Shown here: piece by piece, positions 27,696 through 37,910 of the stretch | Layout of the letters: each line of letters begins with the position of its first letter | Numbering within the stretch: position 1 is the first letter of the stretch | Origin: Clostridiaceae bacterium | GTDB lineage: Bacteria > Bacillota > Clostridia > Saccharofermentanales > Saccharofermentanaceae | Length of the DNA stretch: 64,000 nucleotides | Assembly: GCA_012523365.1 (NCBI GenBank) | Contig: JAAYIQ010000002.1 | Coordinates: 1 to 64,000, forward strand | Direction: 5' to 3' | Made by a program: the position numbers and the translations under genes | The notes under the pieces: generated by a model | The model's database searches: none | What the model saw: only the letters and a program-made list of their open reading frames with translations | Told to the model about the DNA's origin: nothing

Positions 27696-28514
27696 ATGAT
27701 CAGGCTGATCGCATCGGATATGGACGGTACGCTTCTGGATGAGAACGGAAAACTACCCGTAGAGTTTCCGGCGCTTCTCCGGGAGATAACGGGGAAAGGA
27801 ATTCGCTTTGTCGCGGCGAGCGGGCGCCAGAACGCCAGCCTCGCGGAGCTTTTTCGGCCTTTTCCGGAGCCGGTGATATTGATGTCCAATAACGGCGCTT
27901 TTATTCGCACCGCGGAAGAAACAATCTTATGCAGATCTTTTACGAAAGAACAGAGGGTTCTTACCGAGGAGATCGGGGCACGGATGACCGACGGTCTTTT
28001 TATCGCATCGTGCCCGGGCAGTGCGTATGCGCTTCGACCCGCGGGGCGATCCGTTGAGCATTATCTTTCCGAGATGGTGCCGTTTTTCGAAAAGCTGCAG
28101 CCGATCGATTCGTTTGACGGAATTGACGAACCGATAATCAATTACTCCGCATGTGATTTTCGGGGAAGCGAGAAGCACTTGTTGCCGCTTTTCGAGAAAT
28201 TAAAGCCGGACTTGCGTGTGACGATCTCCGGGGATGTCTGGCTCGATGTATCTCTTCCGGACGTTAACAAGGGAAGCGGCCTGCGGGCGATCATGAAATA
28301 CCTGGGATTGACGAGCGACGAGACCGCCGCGTTCGGAGACTATCTTAACGATACCGAGCTTCTCGCGGAAGCGAAATACGGATTCGCGATGGAAAATGCA
28401 CACCCCGATTTGCTGGAGAACGCAGGGTACCGGGCACCGGCGAATTCCGAAAACGGGGTTGTCCGCACGATCCGGCGACTTCTGGATACGCCCGGATCAT
28501 TTGATGTCGGATAA
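27696..28514 (+). CDS. HAD superfamily Cof-type hydrolase
   Basis: IRLIASDMDGTLLDENGKLP...GIRFVAASGRQ...AAFGDYLNDTELL. Confidence 0.95.
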   Translation: MIRLIASDMDGTLLDENGKLPVEFPALLREITGKGIRFVAASGRQNASLAELFRPFPEPVILMSNNGAFIRTAEETILCRSFTKEQRVLTEEIGARMTDGLFIASCPGSAYALRPAGRSVEHYLSEMVPFFEKLQPIDSFDGIDEPIINYSACDFRGSEKHLLPLFEKLKPDLRVTISGDVWLDVSLPDVNKGSGLRAIMKYLGLTSDETAAFGDYLNDTELLAEAKYGFAMENAHPDLLENAGYRAPANSENGVVRTIRRLLDTPGSFDVG

Positions 28515-28563
28515 CGTGCCGACGCGACACGTCACGGGAACCGGTACGGCGAGTGAAGTTCGG

Positions 28564-29430
28564 TCAACTTCCGAAAAGAATCCTGCTCACCAGGATCAGC
28601 ACCAGGATGTGAACCGGATAAAATGCGTAATAAGCGTACTGCGCAATCCGGCCGGGGCGTCGGCCTTTCTCCGGAAGGTAACTGATGAAAACCGTCGCGA
28701 TCGATACGCCGACCGGATCCAGTTCGCGGGTCAATCGGTATTGGATGAACATATATGTCGCCAGAAGCATCGCCATACAAAGAAAGGCTGCGGCCACGTT
28801 GGGGCCCGAGACGACTTTGTCGACCGCATAAAAAACCAGAACCAGAAGCACGATGAACACACCGAGGTGAACCGGGAGAACAAAGGGTAATGCGAGGCAA
28901 AAAACCACAAGAGAGATTCCGAAGAGTTGAAGCATGGCGATCGGCCAGTTCGGAACCTTCATTCCCTTCGGCCATTCCACCAAATCCTGAGGGCTGACCC
29001 GAATATCAAAACGATCGGATTTGGTTTGCGCGTTGGCTTCCAGTAGGCGCATACTGGCAATTCGCCTGGGACCGCACGGAACCAGTATTTCCAGACCGTA
29101 AACGAGTCCGAATCCGATCAGGATCGCATACATCGGATTGAGCGAAAAGCCTGCCGAACCGTCGAGGGACCGGTTGAAAAGAAACAGAATCAATTGAGCC
29201 AGTGAAGCGGTCAGAGACAGCCGCAAGAAATAATTCCCGGAATTGCGCGTCCGTTCAAATCCGGTGATCAGGGACCGCACGAAAATCGGTATCGACATAA
29301 GCCCGAGAAGTCTGAAACTCAGCCCGACCGGCCCGGGAAGATGTTCCCCGAAAATCGCCGAAACACTTCCGAAGGCAAACAACACACAACCCAGAAGCTT
29401 TTTGTACACAAAATCACCCTTATTATACAA
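28564..29430 (-). CDS. TraX family membrane protein
   Basis: Multi-TM with C-terminal AYYAFYPVHILVLILVSRILFG motif typical of TraX family. Confidence 0.85.
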   Translation of the reverse strand: MYNKGDFVYKKLLGCVLFAFGSVSAIFGEHLPGPVGLSFRLLGLMSIPIFVRSLITGFERTRNSGNYFLRLSLTASLAQLILFLFNRSLDGSAGFSLNPMYAILIGFGLVYGLEILVPCGPRRIASMRLLEANAQTKSDRFDIRVSPQDLVEWPKGMKVPNWPIAMLQLFGISLVVFCLALPFVLPVHLGVFIVLLVLVFYAVDKVVSGPNVAAAFLCMAMLLATYMFIQYRLTRELDPVGVSIATVFISYLPEKGRRPGRIAQYAYYAFYPVHILVLILVSRILFGS

Positions 29431-29544
29431 ATGCTCTTTTTCAATTGAACAGACTCCTTTTTTATTGTATCATTAACGATGCTGATTTGTATTTGTATTC
29501 GCACGGCGGATCGCATCCGCTGCATATAAGCTAAGGAGCATCAC

Positions 29545-30555
29545 ATGGGATTTGGAATGGACATCGGTATCGATCTGGGTACCAGCAGTGTTTTGATATA
29601 TGTAAGAGGGCGCGGCGTTATTCTTAAAGAGCCGTCGGTCGTTGCCGTAAACACGAAGACCGGCAAGGTCCTGGCGGTCGGCGAGAGCGCGAGCCTTATG
29701 CTCGGCAGAACCCCCGGTGTCGTCGAGGCGATTCGCCCTCTGCGCGACGGCGTTATTTCGGATTTTAAAGTAACCGAGGTTATGCTCAAGGCCTTTATCG
29801 GCCGAGTATGCCACGGAATTCGAGCCACCTATTTCAAGCCGACCATCGTTGTTTGTGTGCCGTCGGTGATTACACCCGTCGAGCAGAAGGCTGTTGAGGA
29901 TGCTTGCCGTCACGCGGGTGCCAAGGACGTTTTTCTGATTCGTGAGCCGATCGCGGCCGCCATCGGAGCGGGTATCGATATTACCAAAGCATGCGGCTCG
30001 ATGATTGTCGATATCGGCGGCGGTACGACGGATATCGCGGTTATTTCACTCTGCGAGCCGGTTGTCGATTATTCCCTTAAGGTCGCAGGAGATAAATTTG
30101 ACGAAGCAATCGTCAAGCATGTGCGCCGGAAGCATAATGTCCTGATCGGCGAGAAGACCGCCGAGGAGCTCAAGATCCGAATCGGTTGCGCATATCCCCG
30201 CGAGGAGGAAGCAACGATGGATGTCCGCGGCAGAAACCTGATCACCGGACTTCCCGCTACCGTAACCGTATCTTCCACTGAGATTCTCGAGTCATTGGAG
30301 GAGCCGGTCGCTCAGATTTTCGACGCGGTTCACTCGGTCCTGGAGCGGACGCCCCCGGAACTGATGGCGGATATCAGCCAGAGAGGTATCGTGATGACCG
30401 GAGGCGGTGCTCTTTTGTACGGCTTGGATCGCATGTTGGCCACCAAGATCGGAATCGACGTATTTGTTGCGGAGGATGCTGTCAGTTGCGTGGCGATCGG
30501 AACGGGTAAAGCGCTCAACATGATGGACAAGTTCGCCGCACTCGGAGACGCATAA
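29545..30555 (+). CDS. mreB: Rod shape-determining protein MreB/Mbl
   Basis: DIGIDLGTSSVLIYVRGRGVILKEPSVVAVNTKTGKVLAVGESA...MIVDIGGGTTDIAVIS...GIVMTGGGALLYGLD. Confidence 0.96.
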   Translation: MGFGMDIGIDLGTSSVLIYVRGRGVILKEPSVVAVNTKTGKVLAVGESASLMLGRTPGVVEAIRPLRDGVISDFKVTEVMLKAFIGRVCHGIRATYFKPTIVVCVPSVITPVEQKAVEDACRHAGAKDVFLIREPIAAAIGAGIDITKACGSMIVDIGGGTTDIAVISLCEPVVDYSLKVAGDKFDEAIVKHVRRKHNVLIGEKTAEELKIRIGCAYPREEEATMDVRGRNLITGLPATVTVSSTEILESLEEPVAQIFDAVHSVLERTPPELMADISQRGIVMTGGGALLYGLDRMLATKIGIDVFVAEDAVSCVAIGTGKALNMMDKFAALGDA

Positions 30556-30573
30556 TCACTCGACGGGGACAAC

Positions 30574-31275
30574 ATGGCATTTATTGAATTTGAAGGGGTC
30601 GGCAAAAGATACCGGATGGGTGAGTATTTCATCCCGGCCCTTTCGAAAGTGTGTTTTGCGATCGAGAAGGGCGAAACCGCCATTATCTCCGGACCCAGCG
30701 GCGCCGGCAAGACTACGGTACTGAATATTCTCGGCGGCATGGACACGTGTGATGAGGGACGGGTCGTTCTTGACGGAACCGTAATCAGCAATTTATCACC
30801 AAAGGCGCTGACTCGTTTCCGTCGTGAGGAAGTCGGCTTTGTTTTCCAGTTCTACAATCTGATACCGAATTTGACGGCGCTCGAAAATGTTGAGCTCGCC
30901 ACGGAGATATGTCGGAACCCGATGGATCCCCGGTCCGTGATGGATCAGGTCGGTCTTTCCGACCGACTCGGAAACTTTCCCTCACAGCTTTCCGGCGGCG
31001 AGCAACAGCGGGTCGCAATCGCCAGAGCAATCGCGAGAAACCCCAAAATCCTTCTGTGTGACGAGCCGACGGGTGCTTTGGACGATGATACCGGAAAATC
31101 AATACTCCGTCTGCTTCGCGACATGAGCGATCGATTGGGGATGACGGTTGTCATCATTTCTCATAATACGGCGTATACCCCGATTGCCGACCGCGTCATT
31201 CATTTGAAGAACGGCTCCGTCGCGAGGATTGATCGCAATGCCTCCCCCGTCGATGTCGACCAAATTGTGGGGTGA
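30574..31275 (+). CDS. ABC transporter ATP-binding protein (LolD/MacB type)
   Basis: GPSGAGKTTVLNILGGMD, LSGGEQQRVAIARAI, ILLCDEPTGALD. Confidence 0.95.
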   Translation: MAFIEFEGVGKRYRMGEYFIPALSKVCFAIEKGETAIISGPSGAGKTTVLNILGGMDTCDEGRVVLDGTVISNLSPKALTRFRREEVGFVFQFYNLIPNLTALENVELATEICRNPMDPRSVMDQVGLSDRLGNFPSQLSGGEQQRVAIARAIARNPKILLCDEPTGALDDDTGKSILRLLRDMSDRLGMTVVIISHNTAYTPIADRVIHLKNGSVARIDRNASPVDVDQIVG

Positions 31276-31282
31276 CAAGAGA

Positions 31283-33814
31283 ATGAAACGCACGATGAGA
31301 AAAGGAATCGTACGCGCGATTACCGGAAGCATGGGTCGTTTCCTCTCTGTTTTTTCGATCGTAGCGATCGGGTGCGGGCTGTTTGCCGGTGTTCGCTCCG
31401 CAGGGGATGAAATGCGGGCGACGACGGACCGATACTTTGATTCTTCCGTTTTGGCGGATGCGCAAATCTATACACCGATCGGTTTCCGTGAATCTGATTT
31501 AGAGAGATTTTCCGGGATGGAAGGAGTCGCGCGATTTATGCCGGGATGTGTCGTCGTCGCGGAGAGCGAATACGGCGACGAAATCCGTAATGTTCGCGTT
31601 CAAACGATTTCCGGGGGTGAGATTTATGATCGGATTAACCTTCCGAAGGTCATTGAAGGCCGGCTTCCAGGGGCTCCGGACGAATGTGTCGTTGAGTATC
31701 GCGCGATTCAGGACGGATCGTATTCACTGGGCGAGAAGGTGAAGCTTACCATTCCGGACGGAAGCACGCAATCGATGCTGTTACGTGAGAACGATCTGAC
31801 GATCGTCGGCGCGATCGATTCTCCGCTCTATCTTTCATTTTCATGGTCAGCAATATCAATCGTAAGCAGCGAGCCCAAATACAATATATTTACCGGTAAC
31901 GATGCGTTTTACCCGGACCGGTTTAATTTCATGTATTTTACCTTTAAGGGCAGTGCAGACGCTTTCTCCTATTCGCCGGAGTATGACGAGATCATTCAGG
32001 ACGGAACGGGGAACCTGCGATATGAAGCGCGAGTGTGGGCAAACGACCTTTATGCCGCCTATTCGGGTGGGGCCGTAAATGAGTTTCCGGAAATCTCCGA
32101 GGAGTTGATCCGGGAGTTTTTCGACTCGGGCTCAGAACCTTTTTACGTATTGACGCGTGACGATGTCCAGGGGTATACGCTTTTCGAGAATGATGCGCGA
32201 AGAGTGGACGGATTGGCGAAAATATTCCCTGCACTGTTCTATTTGGTTGCGGCGCTGGTCTGCCTGACGACGATGACCCGAATGGTTGACGAGGAGCGGA
32301 TTCAAATCGGCGTGATGAAGGCACTCGGATATTCCGCGGCGGCGATTTCGGTCAAGTATGTCGCGTATGCAACGCTGGCCGGATTGCTCGGAGGGTTGTT
32401 CGGGACAGCGATCGGTTTTCAGATCTTTCCGAGAGTGATTTATAAACCATATCTTATCATGTATCGATTACCGCCGATACGTCCGGTGTTCCGCTACGAA
32501 CATGCCTGGCCGGCGCTTCTTATCGCGGTATTCGCTATCGTACTCGCGACGGTTTTAGCAATTCTGAAAATCTTGCGCAGTCGTCCGGCAGAACTGATGC
32601 GACCGAAACCGCCGTTGGTCGGTAGATCTGTACCGGCGGAAAAGGTCGGGTTGATTTGGAATCGGATGAGTTTTTTTCACAAAGTAACCGTGCGCAATCT
32701 GTTTCGTTACGAAAAGCGCCTGATCATGACCGTCCTCGGCATCGCGGGCTGTACCGCGCTGATCCTGACCGGCTTCGGGCTCAGAAATGCCGTGAACGAT
32801 ATTATCGACAAGCAGTTTTCCGACATTCTGCTTCACGATATCCGCGTCTACTTAAAAGATCCGGTCACCGATGTTCAAAGCGACGTCTCGATCTCTTTGC
32901 TCTCTTCAATCGAGGGAGTTGAAGGCGTGTGTCCGATTTCAGCCCAAACGGCGACGGTTTTCGGTGAAGACGGGGAGGAACTGGAACTCTCGCTCGTTGT
33001 GCCGGCGGACGTCGATCAGTTCAAAGACTACTTCAATCTCCGTGAGCGTGAAAGCGGCCGACCGATTGCTCTGCCTGCCGACGGCGTCATTCTTTCGGAG
33101 AAGGCATCGAAGCTTCTCGGACTCCGAAAAGGCGATACTGCCCGGATTGAGCCGGCGGGTTCCGAGGCTTTTGAAGCCCCAATCGTCGCGATCGCCGAAA
33201 ACTACGTCGAACATTATGTATATATGTCGCCGGAATACGCCTCGCGTGTGTTCGGAAACTTAGAACCGATCAACGTCCTTCTGACCCGAACCGACGATCT
33301 TGACGGTGACGCCGCGGACCTCCTGGCGAAAGAGATTCTCGAAAAGGACGAATTTTCGGCCCTTATGAGTTACTCGACGGTTAAGGCGCGAATGCACGTG
33401 ATTTTCCGGAATTTGGACGCATTGATCTATGTCCTGATCGGCTCAGCGTTTGCTCTGGCGTTAATCGTCTTATACAACCTGACCAACATCAACGTTAAGG
33501 AGAGGATTCGCGAAATCGCAACCTTGAAGGTGCTCGGGTTTTATGACACGGAGGTCTCGGCGTACGTCTTCCGCGAAAACGCCGTCCTGACATTGGTCGG
33601 GGCCGGACCGGGTCTTTTATTGGGTATGCTCATGCATTCCTCGGTCACACTGTCGGGCGAGGTCGATATGATCATGTTCGGAAGACAAATTCACCCCGAG
33701 AGCTTTGTGCTCGCTTTTCTGATCACCTGCGGATTTTCGGTCATTATTCACGCAATTATGCATTTTTACCTGAAACGGATCGGGATGGTAGAGTCGCTGA
33801 AGTCGGTTGAATAA
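31283..33814 (+). CDS. FtsX-like ABC transporter permease
   Basis: ~840 aa with two FtsX-type TM clusters; QIGVMKALGYS and REIATLKVLGFYDTEVS motifs. Confidence 0.93.
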   Translation: MKRTMRKGIVRAITGSMGRFLSVFSIVAIGCGLFAGVRSAGDEMRATTDRYFDSSVLADAQIYTPIGFRESDLERFSGMEGVARFMPGCVVVAESEYGDEIRNVRVQTISGGEIYDRINLPKVIEGRLPGAPDECVVEYRAIQDGSYSLGEKVKLTIPDGSTQSMLLRENDLTIVGAIDSPLYLSFSWSAISIVSSEPKYNIFTGNDAFYPDRFNFMYFTFKGSADAFSYSPEYDEIIQDGTGNLRYEARVWANDLYAAYSGGAVNEFPEISEELIREFFDSGSEPFYVLTRDDVQGYTLFENDARRVDGLAKIFPALFYLVAALVCLTTMTRMVDEERIQIGVMKALGYSAAAISVKYVAYATLAGLLGGLFGTAIGFQIFPRVIYKPYLIMYRLPPIRPVFRYEHAWPALLIAVFAIVLATVLAILKILRSRPAELMRPKPPLVGRSVPAEKVGLIWNRMSFFHKVTVRNLFRYEKRLIMTVLGIAGCTALILTGFGLRNAVNDIIDKQFSDILLHDIRVYLKDPVTDVQSDVSISLLSSIEGVEGVCPISAQTATVFGEDGEELELSLVVPADVDQFKDYFNLRERESGRPIALPADGVILSEKASKLLGLRKGDTARIEPAGSEAFEAPIVAIAENYVEHYVYMSPEYASRVFGNLEPINVLLTRTDDLDGDAADLLAKEILEKDEFSALMSYSTVKARMHVIFRNLDALIYVLIGSAFALALIVLYNLTNINVKERIREIATLKVLGFYDTEVSAYVFRENAVLTLVGAGPGLLLGMLMHSSVTLSGEVDMIMFGRQIHPESFVLAFLITCGFSVIIHAIMHFYLKRIGMVESLKSVE

Positions 33815-33865
33815 TGATTTATCTTTGCGGCGAACGACGATGCCCGCAGTCCGGAGGATTTTTGA

Positions 33866-33895
33866 TTGACATAACCGAACGATCCGATTTATAAT
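33866..33895 (+). promoter_or_regulatory. Putative rho promoter with ~195-nt leader
   Basis: TTGACA (33866-33871) - N18 - TATAAT (33890-33895); rho ATG at 34098. Confidence 0.65.
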
Positions 33896-34097
33896 GATCG
33901 AAGTTCCATTTTTTATTGCGCGGCGATTTTCGCCTGATTCGCAGACTCAGTTACAACAAAGAGAAATTCCATTGAATGATTTATCACATGACTCGGTTTA
34001 ATGTCGCGCTTTCGCGTGTACGGTCCAAATTCAGCGGTCGAGCGTGAAAACATGCTCTTTTTCCGAAATCTTCTATACTGTTTCACAGAGGTAAAAC

Positions 34098-36134
34098 ATG
34101 AATTCAAACGACAACTTTTCCGCGAAGAAAAAGAAGGATCTCGTCGCGATTGCGGTTCATTTCGGTTTGTTGACCGAATCAAAGGCCAATTCGATGAGCA
34201 AGCAAAACCTGGTCGATTTTTTCATCGAACAGGCGCGGATCGGCGAAGCTCAACCGGAGACTAACGCTGTTTTGCAAGAGAACCCCGCTCCGAAGAGCGA
34301 ACGGTTCGAACACGAACATCCCGCGCCCGGGGCGGAGTCGGAGTCGCTTCCTTCCGACAGCGGGGAGCCCCGGATATCATCCTCGACCTCGAGACGGTCG
34401 CGCGGCGTATCTCGTCGAAAGAGCGAAGAGGAGGCGCCGGATCCTGTTTCCGGGAAATCCTCAAGATCCCGAGGCCGGAGTCGTTCTGGCGATGGAGCCG
34501 CGCGTGACGGTGCCGCCTCCGACCCAACTGCGGGCGTCGAGGCCGGCAAAGACGTAAATCCCGAAGATAAGTCCCGGACGGAAGTGAGCGTGAGTATCGG
34601 AGAGACGCCTGTTCAGCCCCAAGGCCCGGAAGACGGGACCAAGGATCCGGTTGAACAATCGGGTCTTTCGGCGGAACCGGAAATGACGCAAGCGGACGAG
34701 AAGAATCTATCCGGTAAGGGCGCCGATACGGGCGGAACGCAGCGCAGACATTCTTCCCGGGGGAAGAAACGTTCCATTATCATTAAGCCCAAGAACAATG
34801 ACGGACTTCCGTCGGACGATGATTACCCGCCGGAGAACGACGAACAACCGGAAGACGCGGGTTCCGAAGGGGAGGCGAATTCCGAAGCGGGAGCATCGGG
34901 CAAAGGCGGCTCGGCGCGGACATTACGTCATAAGGAACCGGAGAACGAGATGATCACGGGAATCCTCGAGATCATGCCGGAGGGCTTCGGTTTTATCCGT
35001 AGGGAGAATTATCTTCCGTCTGCGATCGACATATTTATCCACAGCAATTACGTCAGAAGATTCGGGCTTCGTACCGGAGATCAGGTCACCGGACCTGTCC
35101 GGCCCAAGAAAGAATCCGACAAATACGCACCGATTCAATACATCAAGGAAGTCAACGGACTTCCGCCCGAGAAAATGCAACGCCGGCCGCATTTCGAGCG
35201 CCTGACACCGATCTATCCGGATGAGCGCTTCGTGCTGGAGACCGAGAAGACGGAGCTTTCGACCCGGATCATCGATCTGGTCGCTCCGATCGGCAAAGGG
35301 CAGAGGGGCATGATCGTTTCTCCGCCGAAGGCCGGTAAAACCATCCTCCTTCAGAAAATAGCCAACGCGATATCGACGAATAACCCGGACGCGAAACTGA
35401 TCGTCCTTTTGATCGACGAGCGGCCGGAGGAAGTGACGGACATGCAACGGTCGATCAACGGAGAAGTCGTCTATTCCACCTTTGACAAGAAACCGGAAAA
35501 TCATACAAAAATCGTCGAACTTGTCCTCGAGCGCGCGATGCGTCTGGTCGAACTCGAGAACGACGTCGTGATCCTTTTGGATTCGATCACGCGTCTTTCA
35601 AGAGCGTATAACCTTACGATCAATCCGACCGGACGGACGCTGTCGGGAGGCTTGGATCCGGGCGCGCTTTATGGGCCGAAGAGATTCTTCGGCGCCGCGC
35701 GTAACATTGAGAACGGCGGAAGCCTGACCATCATCGCGACCTCGTTGATCGATACGGGCTCGCGAATGGACGAGGTGATTTTCGAGGAATTCAAGGGCAC
35801 CGGTAACATGGAAGTTTATCTGGACAGGAAATTGTCCGAGAAGCGCATCTTTCCGGCGATCGACATCAACAAATCCGGAACGCGCCGCGAGGAGCTCCTG
35901 CTCGGCAGTACCGAGCTCGATGCGGTTTGGACGATCCGCAAGGCGTTCAGCCAGCTCGATACGGCTGCGGTCACCGAAATGATCATCAGCCTTTTGATGA
36001 AGACGCAGTCGAACGCGCAGTTCATCCAGTCCGTCAACGTCTCCTTCAGCGATAAGGCGGTTTTCGAGGCGATGCGCGGTACGCGGCCGGCCGGCACGAG
36101 CACGGTCACCAACGGCAATTCAAACGGTAAATAG
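34098..36134 (+). CDS. rho: Transcription termination factor Rho with long disordered N-terminal insertion
   Basis: Rho cold-shock domain [86 protein letters not shown]; ~250 aa R/G/S/E-rich insert. Confidence 0.97.
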   Translation: MNSNDNFSAKKKKDLVAIAVHFGLLTESKANSMSKQNLVDFFIEQARIGEAQPETNAVLQENPAPKSERFEHEHPAPGAESESLPSDSGEPRISSSTSRRSRGVSRRKSEEEAPDPVSGKSSRSRGRSRSGDGAARDGAASDPTAGVEAGKDVNPEDKSRTEVSVSIGETPVQPQGPEDGTKDPVEQSGLSAEPEMTQADEKNLSGKGADTGGTQRRHSSRGKKRSIIIKPKNNDGLPSDDDYPPENDEQPEDAGSEGEANSEAGASGKGGSARTLRHKEPENEMITGILEIMPEGFGFIRRENYLPSAIDIFIHSNYVRRFGLRTGDQVTGPVRPKKESDKYAPIQYIKEVNGLPPEKMQRRPHFERLTPIYPDERFVLETEKTELSTRIIDLVAPIGKGQRGMIVSPPKAGKTILLQKIANAISTNNPDAKLIVLLIDERPEEVTDMQRSINGEVVYSTFDKKPENHTKIVELVLERAMRLVELENDVVILLDSITRLSRAYNLTINPTGRTLSGGLDPGALYGPKRFFGAARNIENGGSLTIIATSLIDTGSRMDEVIFEEFKGTGNMEVYLDRKLSEKRIFPAIDINKSGTRREELLLGSTELDAVWTIRKAFSQLDTAAVTEMIISLLMKTQSNAQFIQSVNVSFSDKAVFEAMRGTRPAGTSTVTNGNSNGK

Positions 36135-36245
36135 AAGCGGTCACAGCCCGGAACGATCGATAAGGCGGACCGGAACCTTTACGCGGCCAAGAAACAAGGT
36201 AAGAACCGGGTCGTCGTGTAGATTCCGAATGAGTGCGGGAAATCG

Positions 36246-36274
36246 TTGACACGCGAGGCTTTTCGGTGTAGGAT
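36246..36274 (+). promoter_or_regulatory. Putative rpmE promoter
   Basis: TTGACA-N17-TAGGAT upstream of rpmE. Confidence 0.5.
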
Positions 36275-36365
36275 ACCTTTTGCACGAAAAGTCCGATTCG
36301 GCATACGTGGCGTGCCTTATACGGCACGGGAGTTACGCGCCGGATTTTTGATGAGAGGTGAAAGC

Positions 36366-36566
36366 ATGAAAGAGGGAATCCATCCCAAGAACAACAAGAT
36401 CACGATTCGCTGCGCTTGCGGCGAGGAGTTCGAGACTACATCCACCAGCAAGGAATACCGCGTAGACATTTGCTCGAAGTGTCATCCGTTTTATACGGGC
36501 AAGCAGAAGCTCGTCGATACCGGCGGACGCGTGGACAAGTTCAGAAAGAGAATGGAGAGCAAATAA
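36366..36566 (+). CDS. rpmE: 50S ribosomal protein L31 (zinc-binding, C+ form)
   Basis: [62 protein letters not shown]. Confidence 0.97.
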   Translation: MKEGIHPKNNKITIRCACGEEFETTSTSKEYRVDICSKCHPFYTGKQKLVDTGGRVDKFRKRMESK

Positions 36567-36591
36567 TCCGTTTCTCGGAAGAAGTCTTAAC

Positions 36592-36640
36592 GAGGCTTTC
36601 TCGTCCGGTTATATACCGGGGAGAGAGCCTCTTATCTTTC
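36592..36640 (+). terminator. Intrinsic terminator after rpmE
   Basis: 11-bp stem GAGGCTTTCTC/GAGAGAGCCTC (36592-36631) with inner CCGGT/ACCGG stem, then TTATCTTTCC. Confidence 0.75.
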
Positions 36641-36693
36641 CTATTGTGATGTTTTTCTGATAGAATAGCAGATATCGTTTTCGCAAATAAGGA

Positions 36694-37209
36694 GTGAACG
36701 AGATGACACAAAATGAAACAAAGACAACCGGGTCGCCCGAGATCAAGCCGGACGCGGAAGCGTCCTGTCCCGGCGCCGGCAGTGCCAAAAGAACATCAAT
36801 CGGCGGTCAGGCACTTATCGAAGGCCTGATTATGTTCGGCCCCCGGAACTCGGCGCTTGCCGTGCGTAAAGCGGATGGCACCATACATATTGAAACTCAT
36901 GACAAGAGTCTTTCTACGGGCGCGTTGGACCGCATTCCGATCGTCCGGGGCTGTGTGCGCTTTTTCAAGCAAATCGTCACGGGAATGGGCGCGCTGATAC
37001 GATCCGCGGACTTGTCGGAAATGGTTGAGGAGCAAGAGGAATCCCGGAAGGACAACGAAGCCGGAACCCCGGGTGAAGAGCCGGAAACCGTCAGGGCGGC
37101 AAACGCGGAGAAACCGGGCGAAGAGCCGGAAACCGTCAGGGCGGCAAACGCGGAGAAACCGGATGAAGAGCCGGACAACAGCAGAAGTGACAAGGAGACA
37201 GAGCAATGA
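36694..37209 (+). CDS. DUF1385 family protein, N-terminal half
   Basis: SIGGQALIEGLIMFGPRNSALAVRKADGTIHIE...DRIPIVRGCVRFFKQIVTGMGAL matches the N-terminal part of DUF1385. Confidence 0.82.
   Translation: MNEMTQNETKTTGSPEIKPDAEASCPGAGSAKRTSIGGQALIEGLIMFGPRNSALAVRKADGTIHIETHDKSLSTGALDRIPIVRGCVRFFKQIVTGMGALIRSADLSEMVEEQEESRKDNEAGTPGEEPETVRAANAEKPGEEPETVRAANAEKPDEEPDNSRSDKETEQ
37075..37164 (+). repeat. 45-bp in-frame tandem repeat (two full copies plus a partial third)
   Basis: Units begin gaagagccggaaaccgtcagggcggcaaacgcggagaaaccgg at 37075 and 37120; partial from 37165; encodes EEPETVRAANAEKP(G/D). Confidence 0.95.
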
Positions 37210-37910
37210 AGAAGAACCGTCTGGATGGGTTTCTGGAGCGGCACGAGAAGGGAGTTCTTGTGGCAACCGCCGGTGTATCGGTTCTGTTCTCGGTCGCGCT
37301 TTTCATCCTTCTGCCGAGATGGCTCATCGATTTGGTACGGGGTCTCATTCCTTTTGACAATACCGATACGATCGGTTTCCAGCTGGTTGAGAATCTGTTT
37401 GAAGGCGCTGTCCGCATCGCGATTTTTATAACATATCTGGCATTGACATCCAGGATGAAGGAGATCCAGAGAGTCTGGATGTATCACGGCGCGGAGCACA
37501 AGACGATACGATGCTACGAAGCCGGCGAGCCGCTGACGGTCGAAAACATCCGGAAATACAGCACACGTCATCCGCGTTGCGGAACGGCGTTTCTGTTTAT
37601 CGTTGTATTGGTGTCCATTCTGACATTCAGTGTTGTCGGCGCCCTTTTGCACCCTGTTCTGGGTGAGAATATTTGGTGGCTGAATTCTCTGATCCGACTG
37701 GCTCTGGTCCCGTTGGTCGGGGGCATTTCCTACGAATTGTTGCGTTTCACGGGTAAAATTGACCATACCGCATTCGGGCGGGTGTTGACAAAGCCGGGGA
37801 TGTGGTTGCAGCGTTTCACGACCCGCGAGCCGGACGACTCCATGCTGGAGGTGGCCATCGCCGCGATGAAAGCGGTGATTCCCGAACGTGAGGGGGAGGA
37901 TAACTGGTGA
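37206..37910 (+). CDS. DUF1385 family protein, C-terminal membrane half
   Basis: WMYHGAEHKTIRCYEAGEPLTVENIRKYSTRHPRCGTAFLFIVVLVSILTFSVV is the DUF1385 core; ATGA overlap with the N-half, RBS AAGGAG. Confidence 0.9.
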   Translation: MKKNRLDGFLERHEKGVLVATAGVSVLFSVALFILLPRWLIDLVRGLIPFDNTDTIGFQLVENLFEGAVRIAIFITYLALTSRMKEIQRVWMYHGAEHKTIRCYEAGEPLTVENIRKYSTRHPRCGTAFLFIVVLVSILTFSVVGALLHPVLGENIWWLNSLIRLALVPLVGGISYELLRFTGKIDHTAFGRVLTKPGMWLQRFTTREPDDSMLEVAIAAMKAVIPEREGEDNW

